Positions 16,739 to 27,623 are shown, numbered from the stretch's first letter. The stretch: DNA of 64,000 bases from Myxococcales bacterium (GCA_021806645.1 JAJZQX010000005.1:1-64000); one strand, 5' to 3'. Numbers and translations are program-made. Notes: a model not told the origin generated them from the letters alone.

Positions 16739-18448
16739 ATGAGCAGACCACGCGCCGTCACGGCGACCGGGGCGACCGTCGCCATCCTGCTGGGGCTCGT
16801 CGCCATCCCCGGCTCGACGAAGGCCTACACCGTCTCGTCGCTGTTCACGCCTGGGTGTCACGAGCAGATCGCGGGCGAGGCGCTCCGGAGCGTGCGCCTC
16901 ACCCTGGCCACGGCCGCGCCGCTGCCCCGGACGTCCGACGAACAGGCGCTCATCAACGACCTGCAGTTCACGCCCGACCCGGACATGATCGACCTGGGCG
17001 GCGCGACGCTCCTGATCGGCACGCGCGACAACGACCTGAAGGGCCGGTCGTCGGACAACCTCGCCTACCTGGGGGCGGTCCACGGGGATCCCAACAACCA
17101 GGACGAGCACTGCCTGCGCAGCGCCGGGCAGGACGAACCGGGTGGTACCGAGGCCGCGGTCGCCAGTTGCCGGGCCTTCATTCGCGGACGGGTGGCCGAG
17201 GCGCTCGACGGACTGGGCGCGGGCGGCGCCCCGGACCTGGCCAGGCGCACCTCGCTGCCCCTCTACCTGTCGCTCCGGGGCCAGGTCGACGCCCTGCTCC
17301 CCACCTACTACGTCCGCATCGGCCAGGCGATCCACGCCCTGGACGACACCTTCTCGCACACCTATCGAACCCTCGACGGCATGAAGATCACCGTGGCCAT
17401 GAACTGGATCGACGCGGCCGACCGGACCCTGGTGGAGTCGCGAGACGGACCAGGCCACGCATCCGAGCTGGATGCCTGCGACGATCGCGACCTGTTGAGG
17501 GCGAAGAAGCGCCAGCTGGCGACCGAGGCCACCGCCGCACTCCTCCGTGCAACGCTCGATCCCGTGACGACCAAGGACCAAAAAATGGCTGCGACCGAAG
17601 CGATCCTCGACACCTACGTCAGCTACTCGCCTGGTTGCACCTTCGACAACAACTGGTGCGACGCACCCGAACGGCAATACAAGGACGCCCCCACCAGGTG
17701 GCCCGGCTGTTCATCCACCGGCGGCATGGGCCTCGTGGGCGGTCTCTGGGCCCTGCTGGCCCTCGCCATGCTGCCGCGCCGCCGCAAGGCGACCGTCCCG
17801 ATCGTGGCCGCGCTGCTGGTGGTGGGCGCGCTCTCCTTCCCGGTGGGCGACGCCCGCGCCGACACGCAAGACCCCGCTCCGGCCGCTGCCCCCGCCAAGC
17901 CCGCTCCGGGCGAGCCGCACGCGCCGCCGCTCCCGGTCACGGTGCCGGTGAAACAGCCGGGGCCGACCGATCCCGCCAAGGGGGCCTGGGGCGCCGAGCT
18001 GGGCTTCTTCGGCTCGGTCAACAAGCCGGCGGTCGCCGTCCACCTCGGCGTGCGCCGCCGGCTCAGTACGCACTGGACCGTGGGCGTGGACGGGGAGTGG
18101 AACAGCTGGATCTCGCTCTATGGCCCCTCCCAGGTCCGGGCCGGCGTCGCCAACGCCTACGGCACCGCCATCCTCCGCTTCCCCCTGGCCTACGAGAACT
18201 TCAACCTGCGGACGACCGCGAACCTCGGCATCTCCTACCTGCTCCTAGACCTCTATGGAGCGCCCAAGGGGAGTCTCGGCCTGTACGGCGCCCTCTACCC
18301 GCTGGGGCTGGAGTGGAAGGTCTCTCGCGAGTTCCTGCTCATCATCAACCCGATCGGCATCGCCGTCCCGGTTCCCCAGCTCCGCGGTATTCCGCTCGCC
18401 TACTGGCAGTATCGTTTCGGCTTCAGCATCGGGATCATGAAGGGCTGA
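16739..18448 (+). CDS. fusion protein: phospholipase C-like domain, internal MYXO-CTERM-like segment, outer-membrane barrel
   Basis: One uninterrupted 569-aa frame joins two exported modules. Residues 1-30 are a signal peptide. Residues 35-320 contain FTPGCHEQIAGEAL and GQAIHALDDTFSHTYR, a His/Asp pattern like zinc-dependent phospholipase C-type proteins (inferred). Residues 322-350 (PGCSSTGG, a hydrophobic stretch, then LPRRRK) look like a MYXO-CTERM sorting signal, normally found only at a C-terminus. It is followed at once by a second signal-like segment (VPIVAALLVVGALSFPVGD, then ARA), a Pro/Ala linker, and residues 400-569 with alternating strands typical of a small barrel. An in-frame ATG at 17769 could start the barrel part on its own, but has no visible ribosome-binding site. 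Confidence 0.8.
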   Translation: MSRPRAVTATGATVAILLGLVAIPGSTKAYTVSSLFTPGCHEQIAGEALRSVRLTLATAAPLPRTSDEQALINDLQFTPDPDMIDLGGATLLIGTRDNDLKGRSSDNLAYLGAVHGDPNNQDEHCLRSAGQDEPGGTEAAVASCRAFIRGRVAEALDGLGAGGAPDLARRTSLPLYLSLRGQVDALLPTYYVRIGQAIHALDDTFSHTYRTLDGMKITVAMNWIDAADRTLVESRDGPGHASELDACDDRDLLRAKKRQLATEATAALLRATLDPVTTKDQKMAATEAILDTYVSYSPGCTFDNNWCDAPERQYKDAPTRWPGCSSTGGMGLVGGLWALLALAMLPRRRKATVPIVAALLVVGALSFPVGDARADTQDPAPAAAPAKPAPGEPHAPPLPVTVPVKQPGPTDPAKGAWGAELGFFGSVNKPAVAVHLGVRRRLSTHWTVGVDGEWNSWISLYGPSQVRAGVANAYGTAILRFPLAYENFNLRTTANLGISYLLLDLYGAPKGSLGLYGALYPLGLEWKVSREFLLIINPIGIAVPVPQLRGIPLAYWQYRFGFSIGIMKG

Positions 18449-18532
18449 CGCGCCCCCGCGCCGGCGGACGCGGTCCGCTGGCGCAGTTGGCGTCCCCGAC
18501 ACGGACCGCTGGTTTCTTGATAGGAGTGGTGG

Positions 18533-19510
18533 ATGCGCACCTACACCGCCGCATGCTCCGCGCTCGTCCTGGCCTGGGTTGGATGTGCCGGCGTCGCCCG
18601 AGCCGATACGGCCGGCACCGCTGCTGGCGAGACTCCCCCGGCCAAGGGCCGGCCGGCACGTACCACCCCGCCGCCCGTCGCGACGCCCATCGCTACGCCC
18701 TCGCCCGAGGCTTCGCCCCAGAAGGTCGAGGAGGCCAAGTCCACCGCCAAGGCCGCCGAACTCACCCCCATCGTCCCGAGCCCGCGGAATCCCCTGCACC
18801 CGGCCTTCCAGCTCTACTCCGAGATCGACCTGCCCATCCTGGGGATCGGCACGGTCTTCGCGGCCGCGCGGCTGGTCCGGAATCAGAAGGCCTACTGTGC
18901 CCCACTCTGCGACCGAGTCGAGCTCAACCGGCTCGATCGCACCACGGCCGGGTACTGGAACCCAGGCTGGCAAGGCGCCTCGAGCTACCTGCTCGTCGGC
19001 ATCGGCGCCGGCGCCTTGACCATGCTCGTCGTGGAAGAGGGGTTCTTGCCGGGCCTCAACGACGCCGCCGTGGTGGCCGAGTCGGCGCTGGCCGGAATCG
19101 CCGTCGTCTCCATGATGACGCTGGCGGCCGGCCGGCCGCGCCCCTTCCTCTACGGGGAGAAGGCGCCGCTGTCCGATCGCAACGGCGCCGATGCCGGCCT
19201 GTCCTTCCTGAGCAACCACACCGTCGCCGCCTTCGCGATCGCCACCTCCACGTTCGTGGCCATGAGCCGGCTGCGCCCCGGCTCGAAGGCCGCCTGGATC
19301 GTGCTCGGTGTCGGCGGCGCGATGGCGACCGCCGTCGCCATCGCGCGGGTGATGGGCGGCATGCACTTCGTCACCGACACGCTGGGTGGCGCGATCGTCG
19401 GCTCGTCGGTGGGGATGCTCATCCCCTCCCTGCATGGCTCGCCGGTGGCCATCGTGCCGGTCGCGGCCTCGGGTGGCCAGCGCGGCCTCGCGCTCAGCCT
19501 CCGGTTCTGA
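18533..19510 (+). CDS. PAP2 superfamily phosphatase with SNH variant motif
   Basis: A 325-aa exported or membrane phosphatase. After a signal peptide (cleavage near ARA, residue 24) come a Pro/Thr-rich linker and several hydrophobic segments. PAP2 motifs: AAGRPRPF (about 198-205), FLSNHTVAAFA (about 225, with Asn where SGH normally has Gly) and ARVMGGMHFVTDTLGG (about 271-286). AGGAG precedes the ATG. This is the second PAP2 gene within 4 kb; the two proteins are not close copies. It converges on the lipoprotein gene at 19590. Confidence 0.83.
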   Translation: MRTYTAACSALVLAWVGCAGVARADTAGTAAGETPPAKGRPARTTPPPVATPIATPSPEASPQKVEEAKSTAKAAELTPIVPSPRNPLHPAFQLYSEIDLPILGIGTVFAAARLVRNQKAYCAPLCDRVELNRLDRTTAGYWNPGWQGASSYLLVGIGAGALTMLVVEEGFLPGLNDAAVVAESALAGIAVVSMMTLAAGRPRPFLYGEKAPLSDRNGADAGLSFLSNHTVAAFAIATSTFVAMSRLRPGSKAAWIVLGVGGAMATAVAIARVMGGMHFVTDTLGGAIVGSSVGMLIPSLHGSPVAIVPVAASGGQRGLALSLRF

Positions 19511-19512
19511 GT

Positions 19513-19526
19513 CCCCGACGTCGGGG
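19513..19526. terminator. palindrome between convergent genes
   Basis: CCCCGACGTCGGGG is a perfect 14-bp palindrome starting three bases after the PAP2 stop. It can form a CCCCG/CGGGG stem with an ACGT loop. There is no T-tract, so termination is only suggested by position. Confidence 0.4.
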
Positions 19527-19529
19527 CGA

Positions 19530-19575
19530 CCGGGTAGGTGGTGGACCAGCTGGCCCAGGCGGCCGAGCGGCCGGC
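19530..19575 (+). pseudogene. possible remnant of an RNase HI 3' end
   Basis: A plus-strand frame reads stop-VVDQLAQAAERPAARPAL. The first residues and about 25 of 28 bases match the C-terminal [14 protein letters not shown] of the RNase HI gene at 27624-28187. It may be a tiny duplicated tail or chance similarity in GC-rich coding-like DNA. Confidence 0.22.
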
Positions 19576-19589
19576 CGCGAGACCCGCGC

Positions 19590-20840
19590 TCAGCGCCAGG
19601 AGACGTTGGAGGCCTTGCCGACCGCGCCGGCGCCACTCGCGCCGTAGAGCAGCGTGGGGCCGCTGGTGACCGCCCTGGCGACCGGATCCCAGGAGAGGAC
19701 GATCAGGTCGCCGGCGCCGAAGGCCCCGCCCGCGCCGAATGGGTTCACCACCAGCACCAGCCGATCGTCCGCGCCGGCGGTCTCCGGGGCCCAGGCGATG
19801 TCGGTGATGTTGGCCTGGCCGGCCGCCCCGCCGTACAGGTGCGTCGCCGCCGACCAGACGTTGGCGTGGCCGGAGGCGCTCACGCGCGTCGCCTGCACCG
19901 CGTACCCGCGGTTGAAGGCGAGGTCGAGCGTGCCCGAGGCGCGGAGCGGAGACCAGGCGGGGTAGTAATCGTTGGTGATCGTGGAGGAGATCTTCTCCGG
20001 CACCAGGAAGGAGTCGGTGAAGTAGGGGAAGGCGGTGTAGATGCCATCCCCCTTCACGAAGGCGAGCATGTTCCCCGAGATGGGGGTCGGCCCGAAGTAG
20101 CCGAAGGCGGCCGGCGAGGCGTCGGGCTGGATGCCGGCCCAGGTGTAGTTGAAGCCGCTCGGCGCGCCGCTCGGCTCGCCGGCCATGACCACCGCGTCGG
20201 CGCTGCCGTTGTTGGTCCAGACGAAGGTGGCGCGCGGCGCCCAGGCCAGGCTGATGATGCTGCTCCCGGCCGGCGCGGTCCAGACGGCGCGGGCCCCCGA
20301 GCCGTCCCACGCCGCCTCCATCACCTTTCCGCTGGTGGTGTCGGCCCAGCGAAGGTTGAGCCCCGACTCGTCGCGGGCCGGCGAGACCTCGGAGTCGCCG
20401 GTCGCCGCGATGGGGATGAGCGCGCCGCCACCTCCGGCGCGGATCATGTAGATGTCACCGCCCACGGTGGAGAAGAGGATCTCGTCCTTCGAGACGATCC
20501 GCCGGGCTCCGGTCGAGGTCGACGTGGACGTCACCGAGACCGTGGCCTGGTACGGGCGATACCCCGCGTGGGTGACGCGGAGGTACGAGGCCGAGCCGGA
20601 GCCGTCGACGGTGAGCGAGAAGGTGCCATCGGCCGCGGTGTTGGCGCTGCCGGTGTCGAACTCGTTCCAGATGACGACGTGGGCGCCCGCGACCGCCACG
20701 TCTCCACGGACGTCGAGGACCGAACCGGTCACGGTCAGCCCCGGGAACGGCGATGTCTTCGGCGCGGAGGTGGCCTGGCCGCAGGCGGTGGCGGCCAGGG
20801 CGAGCAGCACGGCGGCGAGGCGGCGGGAGCGAAGGGCCAT
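19590..20840 (-). CDS. lipoprotein with carboxypeptidase-regulatory-like domain and beta-propeller
   Basis: A 416-aa lipoprotein. The signal MALRSRRLAAVLLALAATAC ends in a lipobox (AATAC, Cys at residue 20). Residues 33-100 (LTVTGSVLDVRGDVAVAGAH, then NTAADGTFSLTV and YRPYQATVSV) form a carboxypeptidase-regulatory-like beta-sandwich. Residues 110-416 contain repeated WAP/WSP blades (SLAWAPRATFVWTN, YYPAWSPLRASG, DIAWAPETAGADDRL) as in TolB-type propellers. GGAGG precedes the ATG by 6 bases. The role is unknown; such proteins are usually surface or periplasmic binding modules. Confidence 0.8.
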   Translation of the reverse strand: MALRSRRLAAVLLALAATACGQATSAPKTSPFPGLTVTGSVLDVRGDVAVAGAHVVIWNEFDTGSANTAADGTFSLTVDGSGSASYLRVTHAGYRPYQATVSVTSTSTSTGARRIVSKDEILFSTVGGDIYMIRAGGGGALIPIAATGDSEVSPARDESGLNLRWADTTSGKVMEAAWDGSGARAVWTAPAGSSIISLAWAPRATFVWTNNGSADAVVMAGEPSGAPSGFNYTWAGIQPDASPAAFGYFGPTPISGNMLAFVKGDGIYTAFPYFTDSFLVPEKISSTITNDYYPAWSPLRASGTLDLAFNRGYAVQATRVSASGHANVWSAATHLYGGAAGQANITDIAWAPETAGADDRLVLVVNPFGAGGAFGAGDLIVLSWDPVARAVTSGPTLLYGASGAGAVGKASNVSWR

Positions 20841-21031
20841 TGGAATCCTCCATGTGCAAGAATTCGTTTGCCACGATATCACGCCCGACCAGGCCGGCTT
20901 CCGGAGCCGGCACCCGGTCCTCGGCCCCTGCCGGCGGCCGGAATTCGCGCCGCGGCGCGTAAAGCCCCGGGCTGGGGGTGCTGCGCTATATGTTCCGGCG
21001 CTCGATCGCGCCCACCACGCAGAGGACCTCG

Positions 21032-22156
<1,125 letters not shown>

Positions 22157-22160
22157 CCCG

Positions 22161-22229
22161 GGTCGCTGGTGGCCGGGGCCCGGGCGCGAGGCGCTCGGCA
22201 CGGCGCTCCCCGGCCCCCTGGCGGCGACC
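22161..22229. terminator. long imperfect hairpin between convergent genes
   Basis: Outer arms GGTCGC (22161) and GCGACC (22224-22229) and inner arms GGCCGGGG (22171) and CCCCGGCC (22208-22215) can pair, giving a GC-rich stem between the KAS III stop and the glcF stop. It is a likely bidirectional transcript end; no T-tract is present. Confidence 0.5.
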
Positions 22230-22239
22230 AGGTTCCGAT

Positions 22240-23517
22240 TCACTCGCCGTCTGGGCGGGATGCCCCGCGGATGGAGGCGTCGAGGATCTCGATGGGCTGG
22301 GCCGCCTGGATGGTGGCGCCCCGCTCGCGGAGCTGGCGCTGGATGTGGAGCGTGCAGCCGGGGTTGGCGCTGGCGAGCCACCGGGCGCCGGTGGCCTGCA
22401 CGGCCGCCGCCTTGCGCGCGCCGATCAGATCGGCGCTGGCCGGCTGGACCAGGTTGTAGATGCCGGCGCTGCCGCAGCACTGGTCGCCGTCGGCGATCTC
22501 GACCAGCTCGAGCCCGGGGATGGCGCGCAGCAGCGCCCGGGGTGGCGCGACCAGGCGCTGGGCGTGGCCGAGGTGGCATGGCGAGTGGTAGGCGACGCGC
22601 TCCGGGAGCGGGTGGCGGACGGCGCGCGCCGGCAACGACGCCGCCAGCTCGTTCACGTCGCGGACCTTCTTCGAGAAGGCGGCCGCCCGCGGCGCGAAGG
22701 CGTCCCCCTCGAAGAGCCGCTCGCAGTCCTTGAGGTGGGAGCCGCAGCCGGCCGAGTTGACGACCACCAGCTCCACCTCGACCGCCTCGAACCGCTCGAT
22801 GAGCCGGCGCACCAGGCGGCGCGCCTCGTCGAGGCGGCCGGCGTGGGAGGAGAGGGCCCCGCAGCAGCCCTGGCCGGGCGGCACCACCACCTCGCACCCC
22901 TCGGCCACCAGCACCCGGGCCGTGGCCGCGTTGACGTTGGGGAAGAAGACGCCCTGCACGCAGCCGGTGACCAGCCCGACCCGGGCCCGGCGCTCGCCGT
23001 CGGCGGGCCAGGTGCCGGAGAGGCGTGGCCGGAGGCTGGCGGCCCCGATCCGCGGCGCCAGGGCGTCGAGCGTGGCGAGCCGCGCCGAGACCAGGCGCAG
23101 GAGCCCCGAGACCCGCAGCAGCCACTGCAGCCCGCTCCGCGAGTAGACGAACAGGAGCGCCGCCGCGACCCGCAGCCGCCTCGGGTACGGGAAGAGGCCG
23201 AAGAGCATGGCGCGGTGGAGCCGGTCGAACAGGCCGCGCGGCACCTGGCGCTCCCGCTGGGCTCGCGCCTCCTCGATGACCAGGTCGTAGCGGACCCCCG
23301 AGGGGCAGGCGGTCAGGCAGGCCATGCAGCCGAGGCAGCGGTCCAGGTGGAGCGCCACCGTCCCGTCCAGCTCCACCTTGCCGTCGCGCACGCCGCGCAG
23401 CAGGTCGATGCGCCCGCGCGGCGAGTCCATCTCCTCGCTCCAGTTGATCCAGGTCGGGCAGACCGGGAGGCAGAAGCCGCAGTGGACGCAGTCGTCGAGG
23501 TGGCCGCGGGTCGTCAT
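22240..23517 (-). CDS. glcF: glycolate oxidase iron-sulfur subunit
   Basis: A 425-aa electron-transfer subunit of membrane-associated glycolate dehydrogenase. Two 4Fe-4S ferredoxin motifs, CVHCGFCLPVCP (about residues 10-21) and CLGCMACLTACP (about 61-72), are followed by two cysteine-rich CCG domains with PGQGCCGALSSHAG, NSAGCGSHLKD, YHSPCHLGHAQ and DGDQCCGSAGIYN. It takes electrons from the flavin subunits GlcD/GlcE and passes them to the quinone pool. The ATG follows immediately after the glcE stop. It is the last gene of the glyoxylate operon and faces a hairpin terminator. Confidence 0.93.
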   Translation of the reverse strand: MTTRGHLDDCVHCGFCLPVCPTWINWSEEMDSPRGRIDLLRGVRDGKVELDGTVALHLDRCLGCMACLTACPSGVRYDLVIEEARAQRERQVPRGLFDRLHRAMLFGLFPYPRRLRVAAALLFVYSRSGLQWLLRVSGLLRLVSARLATLDALAPRIGAASLRPRLSGTWPADGERRARVGLVTGCVQGVFFPNVNAATARVLVAEGCEVVVPPGQGCCGALSSHAGRLDEARRLVRRLIERFEAVEVELVVVNSAGCGSHLKDCERLFEGDAFAPRAAAFSKKVRDVNELAASLPARAVRHPLPERVAYHSPCHLGHAQRLVAPPRALLRAIPGLELVEIADGDQCCGSAGIYNLVQPASADLIGARKAAAVQATGARWLASANPGCTLHIQRQLRERGATIQAAQPIEILDASIRGASRPDGE

Positions 23518-24747
23518 CTAGATCCCCCCGACGAAGCGCCCCGGGGCCAGCCGGCCCTCGGGATCGAAGCGGGCCTTGAGCCGGCGCATGACCTCGATCG
23601 CCGCCGGGGGCGCGCCCCAGGCGTCGAAGCCGGTGCGGACCCCGGGCGGCGCGGCTGCCAGGGTGAGCGAGCCGCCCAGCGCCACCAGCGCGCGCCGGGC
23701 CCGGTTGAGGGCCTCCACCGCGGAGCCGGTGTCGGTCGGGGTGCCGCCCGCGAAGCCGGCGCCGGCCCACGGATCGAACGTCGCCCAGCCCGGCCCCAGC
23801 CCGCCGGTGAGCGGGCCCACCGCGCCCTCGAGCACCGCCGCCACCGCCGACGGCGGCGCCGCCAGCCGCACGCGCACCGCGCCCGAGGTGCGGGCCAGCT
23901 CGTGGCGCGCCCAGAACGCCTCGGCGCCGGCGCCGTCGAGCAGGTCGAAGCGCAACCCGAGCGCCGGACCCAGGCCGGCTAGCCGCTCCACCTGCTGTCG
24001 CACGCCAGGTCCGAACCCCTCGAAGCGCACGCCCAGGCTCGGCCCATCGGGACCGGCCAGCAGCGTCACGCTGGCGGGATCGAGCTGGGCCTCCCGGAGG
24101 GCGACCACCACCGCCCGCGCCTGGGCCCCGGTGGGCCGCGCCACCGTCATGGTGGCGCTCGCCTCGGGGAGCGGGTGGAGCCTGAAGGTGACGGTGGTGA
24201 TCAACCCGAGCGTGCCGAGCGAGCCGACGAAGAGTCGCGGCAGGTCGAAGCCGGCCACGTTCTTCACCACCTTGCCGCCGCCCCGGGCCACCACCCCGTC
24301 GGCCCGGACCATGGAGAGCCCGATGATCAGGTCGCGGGCCGTGCCATGGCGGGTGCGGCGCGGGCCGAAGGCGTTGGCGGCGACGATGCCGCCCACCGTG
24401 GCCCGCTCCGCGAAGGGCGGATCGAGCGCCAGCCGCTGGCCGTGGGCCGCCAGCGTCCGCTGCAGCGCCGCCAGCGGCAGGCCGGCCTCGGCCACCACGA
24501 TCTGATCCGAAGGCGAGTGCTCCACGACGCGGGCCAGCTTCCCGGTCCGCAGCACCACGTCGAGCCCGGCCGGCGGCGCGCCGACGCCGAGATCGGTCCC
24601 GCCGCCCACGAAGGCGACGCGCTGCCGGTCGCGGGCGCAACCTCTCATCGTCTCGACCGCCTCCTCCACCGTGGCCGGCTCGGCCACCCAGCGGGGCGCC
24701 ACGCCCAGGATGGAGTCCTCGGCCTGGGCCGGACGGAGGGGCGTCAC
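23518..24747 (-). CDS. glcE: glycolate oxidase FAD-binding subunit GlcE
   Basis: A 409-aa FAD-binding PCMH-type protein. The FAD-binding region includes [17 protein letters not shown] (about residues 43-59), [20 protein letters not shown], and [15 protein letters not shown]. It ends in the FAD-oxidase C-terminal form [17 protein letters not shown]. The GTG start at 24747 overlaps the glcD stop (GTGA), so the subunits are co-translated. GlcE pairs with GlcD in the heterotrimeric enzyme. Confidence 0.9.
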   Translation of the reverse strand: MTPLRPAQAEDSILGVAPRWVAEPATVEEAVETMRGCARDRQRVAFVGGGTDLGVGAPPAGLDVVLRTGKLARVVEHSPSDQIVVAEAGLPLAALQRTLAAHGQRLALDPPFAERATVGGIVAANAFGPRRTRHGTARDLIIGLSMVRADGVVARGGGKVVKNVAGFDLPRLFVGSLGTLGLITTVTFRLHPLPEASATMTVARPTGAQARAVVVALREAQLDPASVTLLAGPDGPSLGVRFEGFGPGVRQQVERLAGLGPALGLRFDLLDGAGAEAFWARHELARTSGAVRVRLAAPPSAVAAVLEGAVGPLTGGLGPGWATFDPWAGAGFAGGTPTDTGSAVEALNRARRALVALGGSLTLAAAPPGVRTGFDAWGAPPAAIEVMRRLKARFDPEGRLAPGRFVGGI

Positions 24748-26216
24748 CAGCGCTCCGCGAGCCCGGCCACCTCGGCGGGGTGGGGGCGGTAGGGGCCGGG
24801 ACGCTCGCCGCAGAGGCGCGGCGTGGGGAAGACCTTGCCGGGGTTGAAGCGGGCGTCGGGATCGAAGGCGCAGCGGACCAGGGCCATGGTCTCGAGATCC
24901 TCGGGAGAGAACATGTCGGCCATGTAGGCCGCCTTCTCGGCCCCCACCCCGTGCTCGCCGGTGATCGAGCCGCCCAGCCGCACGCAGAGCCGGAGGATGT
25001 CGCCGCCGAGCCGGACGGCCCTGTCCTCCTCGCCCGGGTTCCGCGCGTCGTAGAGCACCAGCGGGTGGAGGTTGCCGTCGCCGGCGTGGAAGACGTTGGC
25101 CACCCGCAAGCCCGCCTCGGCGGCCATCCGGCCGATCTCCCGGAGCACGCGGGCGATCTCGGAGCGCGGGATGACGCCGTCCTCGACCATGTAGTTGGGG
25201 CTGATGCGCCCCACCGCGGCAAAGGCGCTCTTGCGCCCCTTCCACATGAGCTGGCGCTCCTCCTCGTCCTTCGGGACGCTCACCTCCAGCGCACCGGCGC
25301 GCCGGGCGATCTCGATGGCGCTGGCGGCCGTGTGCTCCACCTCGGCCAGCGGGCCGTCCACGTCCATGAGCAGGATGGAGCCCACCTCCGGCCAGGCCAG
25401 CCCGGTGGCCGCCTTGGCCGCCTGGATGGCGAGCGTGTCCATCATCTCGATGGCGGCCGGGAGGATGCCGGCGGCGATGATCCCGGAGACGGCGTCCCCG
25501 GCCTCGTCGGAGGACGGGAAGGTGGCGAGGAAGGTGCGCGTGGCCTCGGGCTTCCGCAGCAGGCGCAGGGTGATCTCGGTGACGATCCCGAGCATCCCCT
25601 CGCTGCCCACCAGCGCGGCCAGCAGGTCATAGCCGGGCGTGTCGGGCGCCGGCCCGCCCAGGTCCACCACCTCGCCGCCGTCGAGCACCAGCCGCGCCCC
25701 GAGCACGTGGTTCACCGTGAAGCCGTACTTGAGGCAGTGGGCGCCGCCGGAGTTCTCGGCCACGTTGCCGCCGATGGAGCAGATCGACTGCGACGACGGG
25801 TCCGGGGCGTAGTACCAGCCCCGCCCCTGCACGGCGCGGGTCACGTCGAGGTTGATGACGCCAGGCTCCAGCCTCACCCACCCGTCCTCCAGGTCCACCT
25901 CGAGCACGCGGCGCATGCGGGAGAGCACCACCACCACGCTCCCCGTGGTGGGGCGGGCGCCGCCCGAGAGGCCGGTGCCCGAGCCGCGGGGCACGATGGG
26001 GACGCCGGCGGCGCGCGCCAGGCGGACCACCTGCACCACCTCCTCGGTCGAGCCGGGCAGCACCACCAGCCGCGGCCGGACGCGGCCATGCGAGAGTCCG
26101 TCGCACTCGTAGACCGAGAGTTCGGCCGGGTCCGAGATGCAGTGGGCCTCGCCCACCACGGCGGCCAGCTGCCGGGCGAGCTCCCTGGTCTCGGCGTCCA
26201 CGTGCGCTTCGGGCAT
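24744..26216 (-). CDS. glcD: glycolate oxidase subunit GlcD (FAD-linked)
   Basis: A 490-aa catalytic flavoprotein of the FAD-linked oxidase family that oxidises glycolate (possibly D-lactate) to the 2-oxo acid. Visible features: [20 protein letters not shown], the FAD pyrophosphate-binding [32 protein letters not shown], and the C-terminal [14 protein letters not shown] and [14 protein letters not shown] histidine motifs. Context decides for glycolate: glcE and glcF follow, and a glyoxylate aminotransferase gene precedes by 48 bp. Confidence 0.92.
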   Translation of the reverse strand: MPEAHVDAETRELARQLAAVVGEAHCISDPAELSVYECDGLSHGRVRPRLVVLPGSTEEVVQVVRLARAAGVPIVPRGSGTGLSGGARPTTGSVVVVLSRMRRVLEVDLEDGWVRLEPGVINLDVTRAVQGRGWYYAPDPSSQSICSIGGNVAENSGGAHCLKYGFTVNHVLGARLVLDGGEVVDLGGPAPDTPGYDLLAALVGSEGMLGIVTEITLRLLRKPEATRTFLATFPSSDEAGDAVSGIIAAGILPAAIEMMDTLAIQAAKAATGLAWPEVGSILLMDVDGPLAEVEHTAASAIEIARRAGALEVSVPKDEEERQLMWKGRKSAFAAVGRISPNYMVEDGVIPRSEIARVLREIGRMAAEAGLRVANVFHAGDGNLHPLVLYDARNPGEEDRAVRLGGDILRLCVRLGGSITGEHGVGAEKAAYMADMFSPEDLETMALVRCAFDPDARFNPGKVFPTPRLCGERPGPYRPHPAEVAGLAERW

Positions 26217-26264
26217 GCACGGCTCCAGGCGGGCATGAGCAAGTGCCCCGCGGTCCCTGGTCGG

Positions 26265-27452
26265 CTAGGCGGCGTAGACCTCCAGGGCGGCGGCGACCGA
26301 GGCGCCCGGCCGCTGCACCTTGCCGGCCCGCTTGAGCAGCACCTCGAGCGCGGAGAGGACCGCCACCACGTTGTCCTGGCGGGAGGACTCACCCATCAGG
26401 CCGACGCGCCAGACCTTGCCGGCCAGCGGGCCGAGGCCGCCGCCGATCTCGATGTTGAACTCGAGGAGGAGGGCCCTGCGGACCGCCGCCTCGTCGATGC
26501 CGGACGGCACCTGGACGCAGTTGAGCGAGGGGAGCCGGTGCCCTTCCTGCGCGTTGGGTGCGCAGCCCAGCGCCGCCAGGCCGGCCATGAGCGCCTTGGC
26601 ATGGAGCCGGTGGCGGGCGAAGCGGGGTTCGAGCCCCTCCTCGAGCACGATGCGGAGCGATTCGCGCAGCGCGTAGACCATGCTGATGGGCGCGGTGTGG
26701 TGGTAGGCGCGCTTCCCCTCCGCCCAGTAGTCCGCGATCATCCCCAGGTCGAGGTACCAGCTCGGGCACTTGCCCTTGCGCGCCTTGATCACCTCCAGCG
26801 CGCGCGGCGAGACGGTGAGCGGCGCCAGGCCCGGCGGGCAGGAGAGGCACTTCTGCGTGCCGCTGTAGACCACGTCGGCGCCCCAGGCGTCTACGGTGAC
26901 CGGGATGCCGCCCAGCGACGTGACGGTGTCCACCACCAGCAGGGCGCCGTGGTCGTGGCAGAGCTGGCCGAGGTCTTCGATCGACTGCTGGGCGCCGGTG
27001 GAGGTCTCGGCGTGGACCAGCGCCACCGCCTTCACCTTGCCCGCCTTCTTGACGGCCTCCTCGATGGCGGTCCGGGTGAAGGTCTGGCCCCAGGGGACCT
27101 CCAGCTTCACCAGGTTGCCGCCGGAGCGCCCCACGATGTCGGCCATGCGGGTGCCGAAGACGCCGTTCACCCCGACGATGACGGTGTCGCCAGGCTGGAT
27201 GACGTTGACCAGCGCCGCCTCCATGCCGGCCGAGCCGGTGCCGGAGATGGCGATGGTGAACGGGTTCTGGGTCTGGAAGGCGGCGCGCAGCATCGCCTGG
27301 ACCTCGTTCATGATGACCAGGAAGGCCGGGTCGAGGTGGCCGATGAGCGGCGTGGCCATGGCGCGCAAGACCCGGGGGCTCACCATGCTCGGACCAGGTC
27401 CGAGGAGCAGGCGCTGGGGGGGGTTGAGCTCGGCGGGGATGGGTGCGGTCAT
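26265..27452 (-). CDS. class V aminotransferase, probable alanine (or serine)-glyoxylate aminotransferase
   Basis: A 395-aa pyridoxal-phosphate enzyme of the AGXT type that would turn glyoxylate into glycine. The N-terminus has [18 protein letters not shown]. The cofactor lysine is in [17 protein letters not shown], the aspartate in [11 protein letters not shown], and the C-terminal [14 protein letters not shown] loop is typical. It leads the operon with glcDEF, so glycolate is oxidised to glyoxylate and then transaminated. It is divergent from RNase HI with about 170 bp between starts. Confidence 0.9.
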   Translation of the reverse strand: MTAPIPAELNPPQRLLLGPGPSMVSPRVLRAMATPLIGHLDPAFLVIMNEVQAMLRAAFQTQNPFTIAISGTGSAGMEAALVNVIQPGDTVIVGVNGVFGTRMADIVGRSGGNLVKLEVPWGQTFTRTAIEEAVKKAGKVKAVALVHAETSTGAQQSIEDLGQLCHDHGALLVVDTVTSLGGIPVTVDAWGADVVYSGTQKCLSCPPGLAPLTVSPRALEVIKARKGKCPSWYLDLGMIADYWAEGKRAYHHTAPISMVYALRESLRIVLEEGLEPRFARHRLHAKALMAGLAALGCAPNAQEGHRLPSLNCVQVPSGIDEAAVRRALLLEFNIEIGGGLGPLAGKVWRVGLMGESSRQDNVVAVLSALEVLLKRAGKVQRPGASVAAALEVYAA

Positions 27453-27623
27453 GTGCTGCCTCCGGACGGTGCGGTCGGCGGTGGCTCGGATGGTGACGGC
27501 ATGATAGGCCCCGCGCCTCCCCTGCCGACAACCGAATTCCTCGCGGCGAGGCCAGGGACCCGACCAGGAGGGGACTCGGCCGCCTCGACCGGCGAAGGGC
27601 GAACGGGTACCGTGCCACCCCCC

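Noticed and set aside
24780-27620. Long 5' extension of the RNase HI frame
   Set aside because: The extension is antisense to glcD and the aminotransferase; RNase HI similarity starts at ATG 27624.
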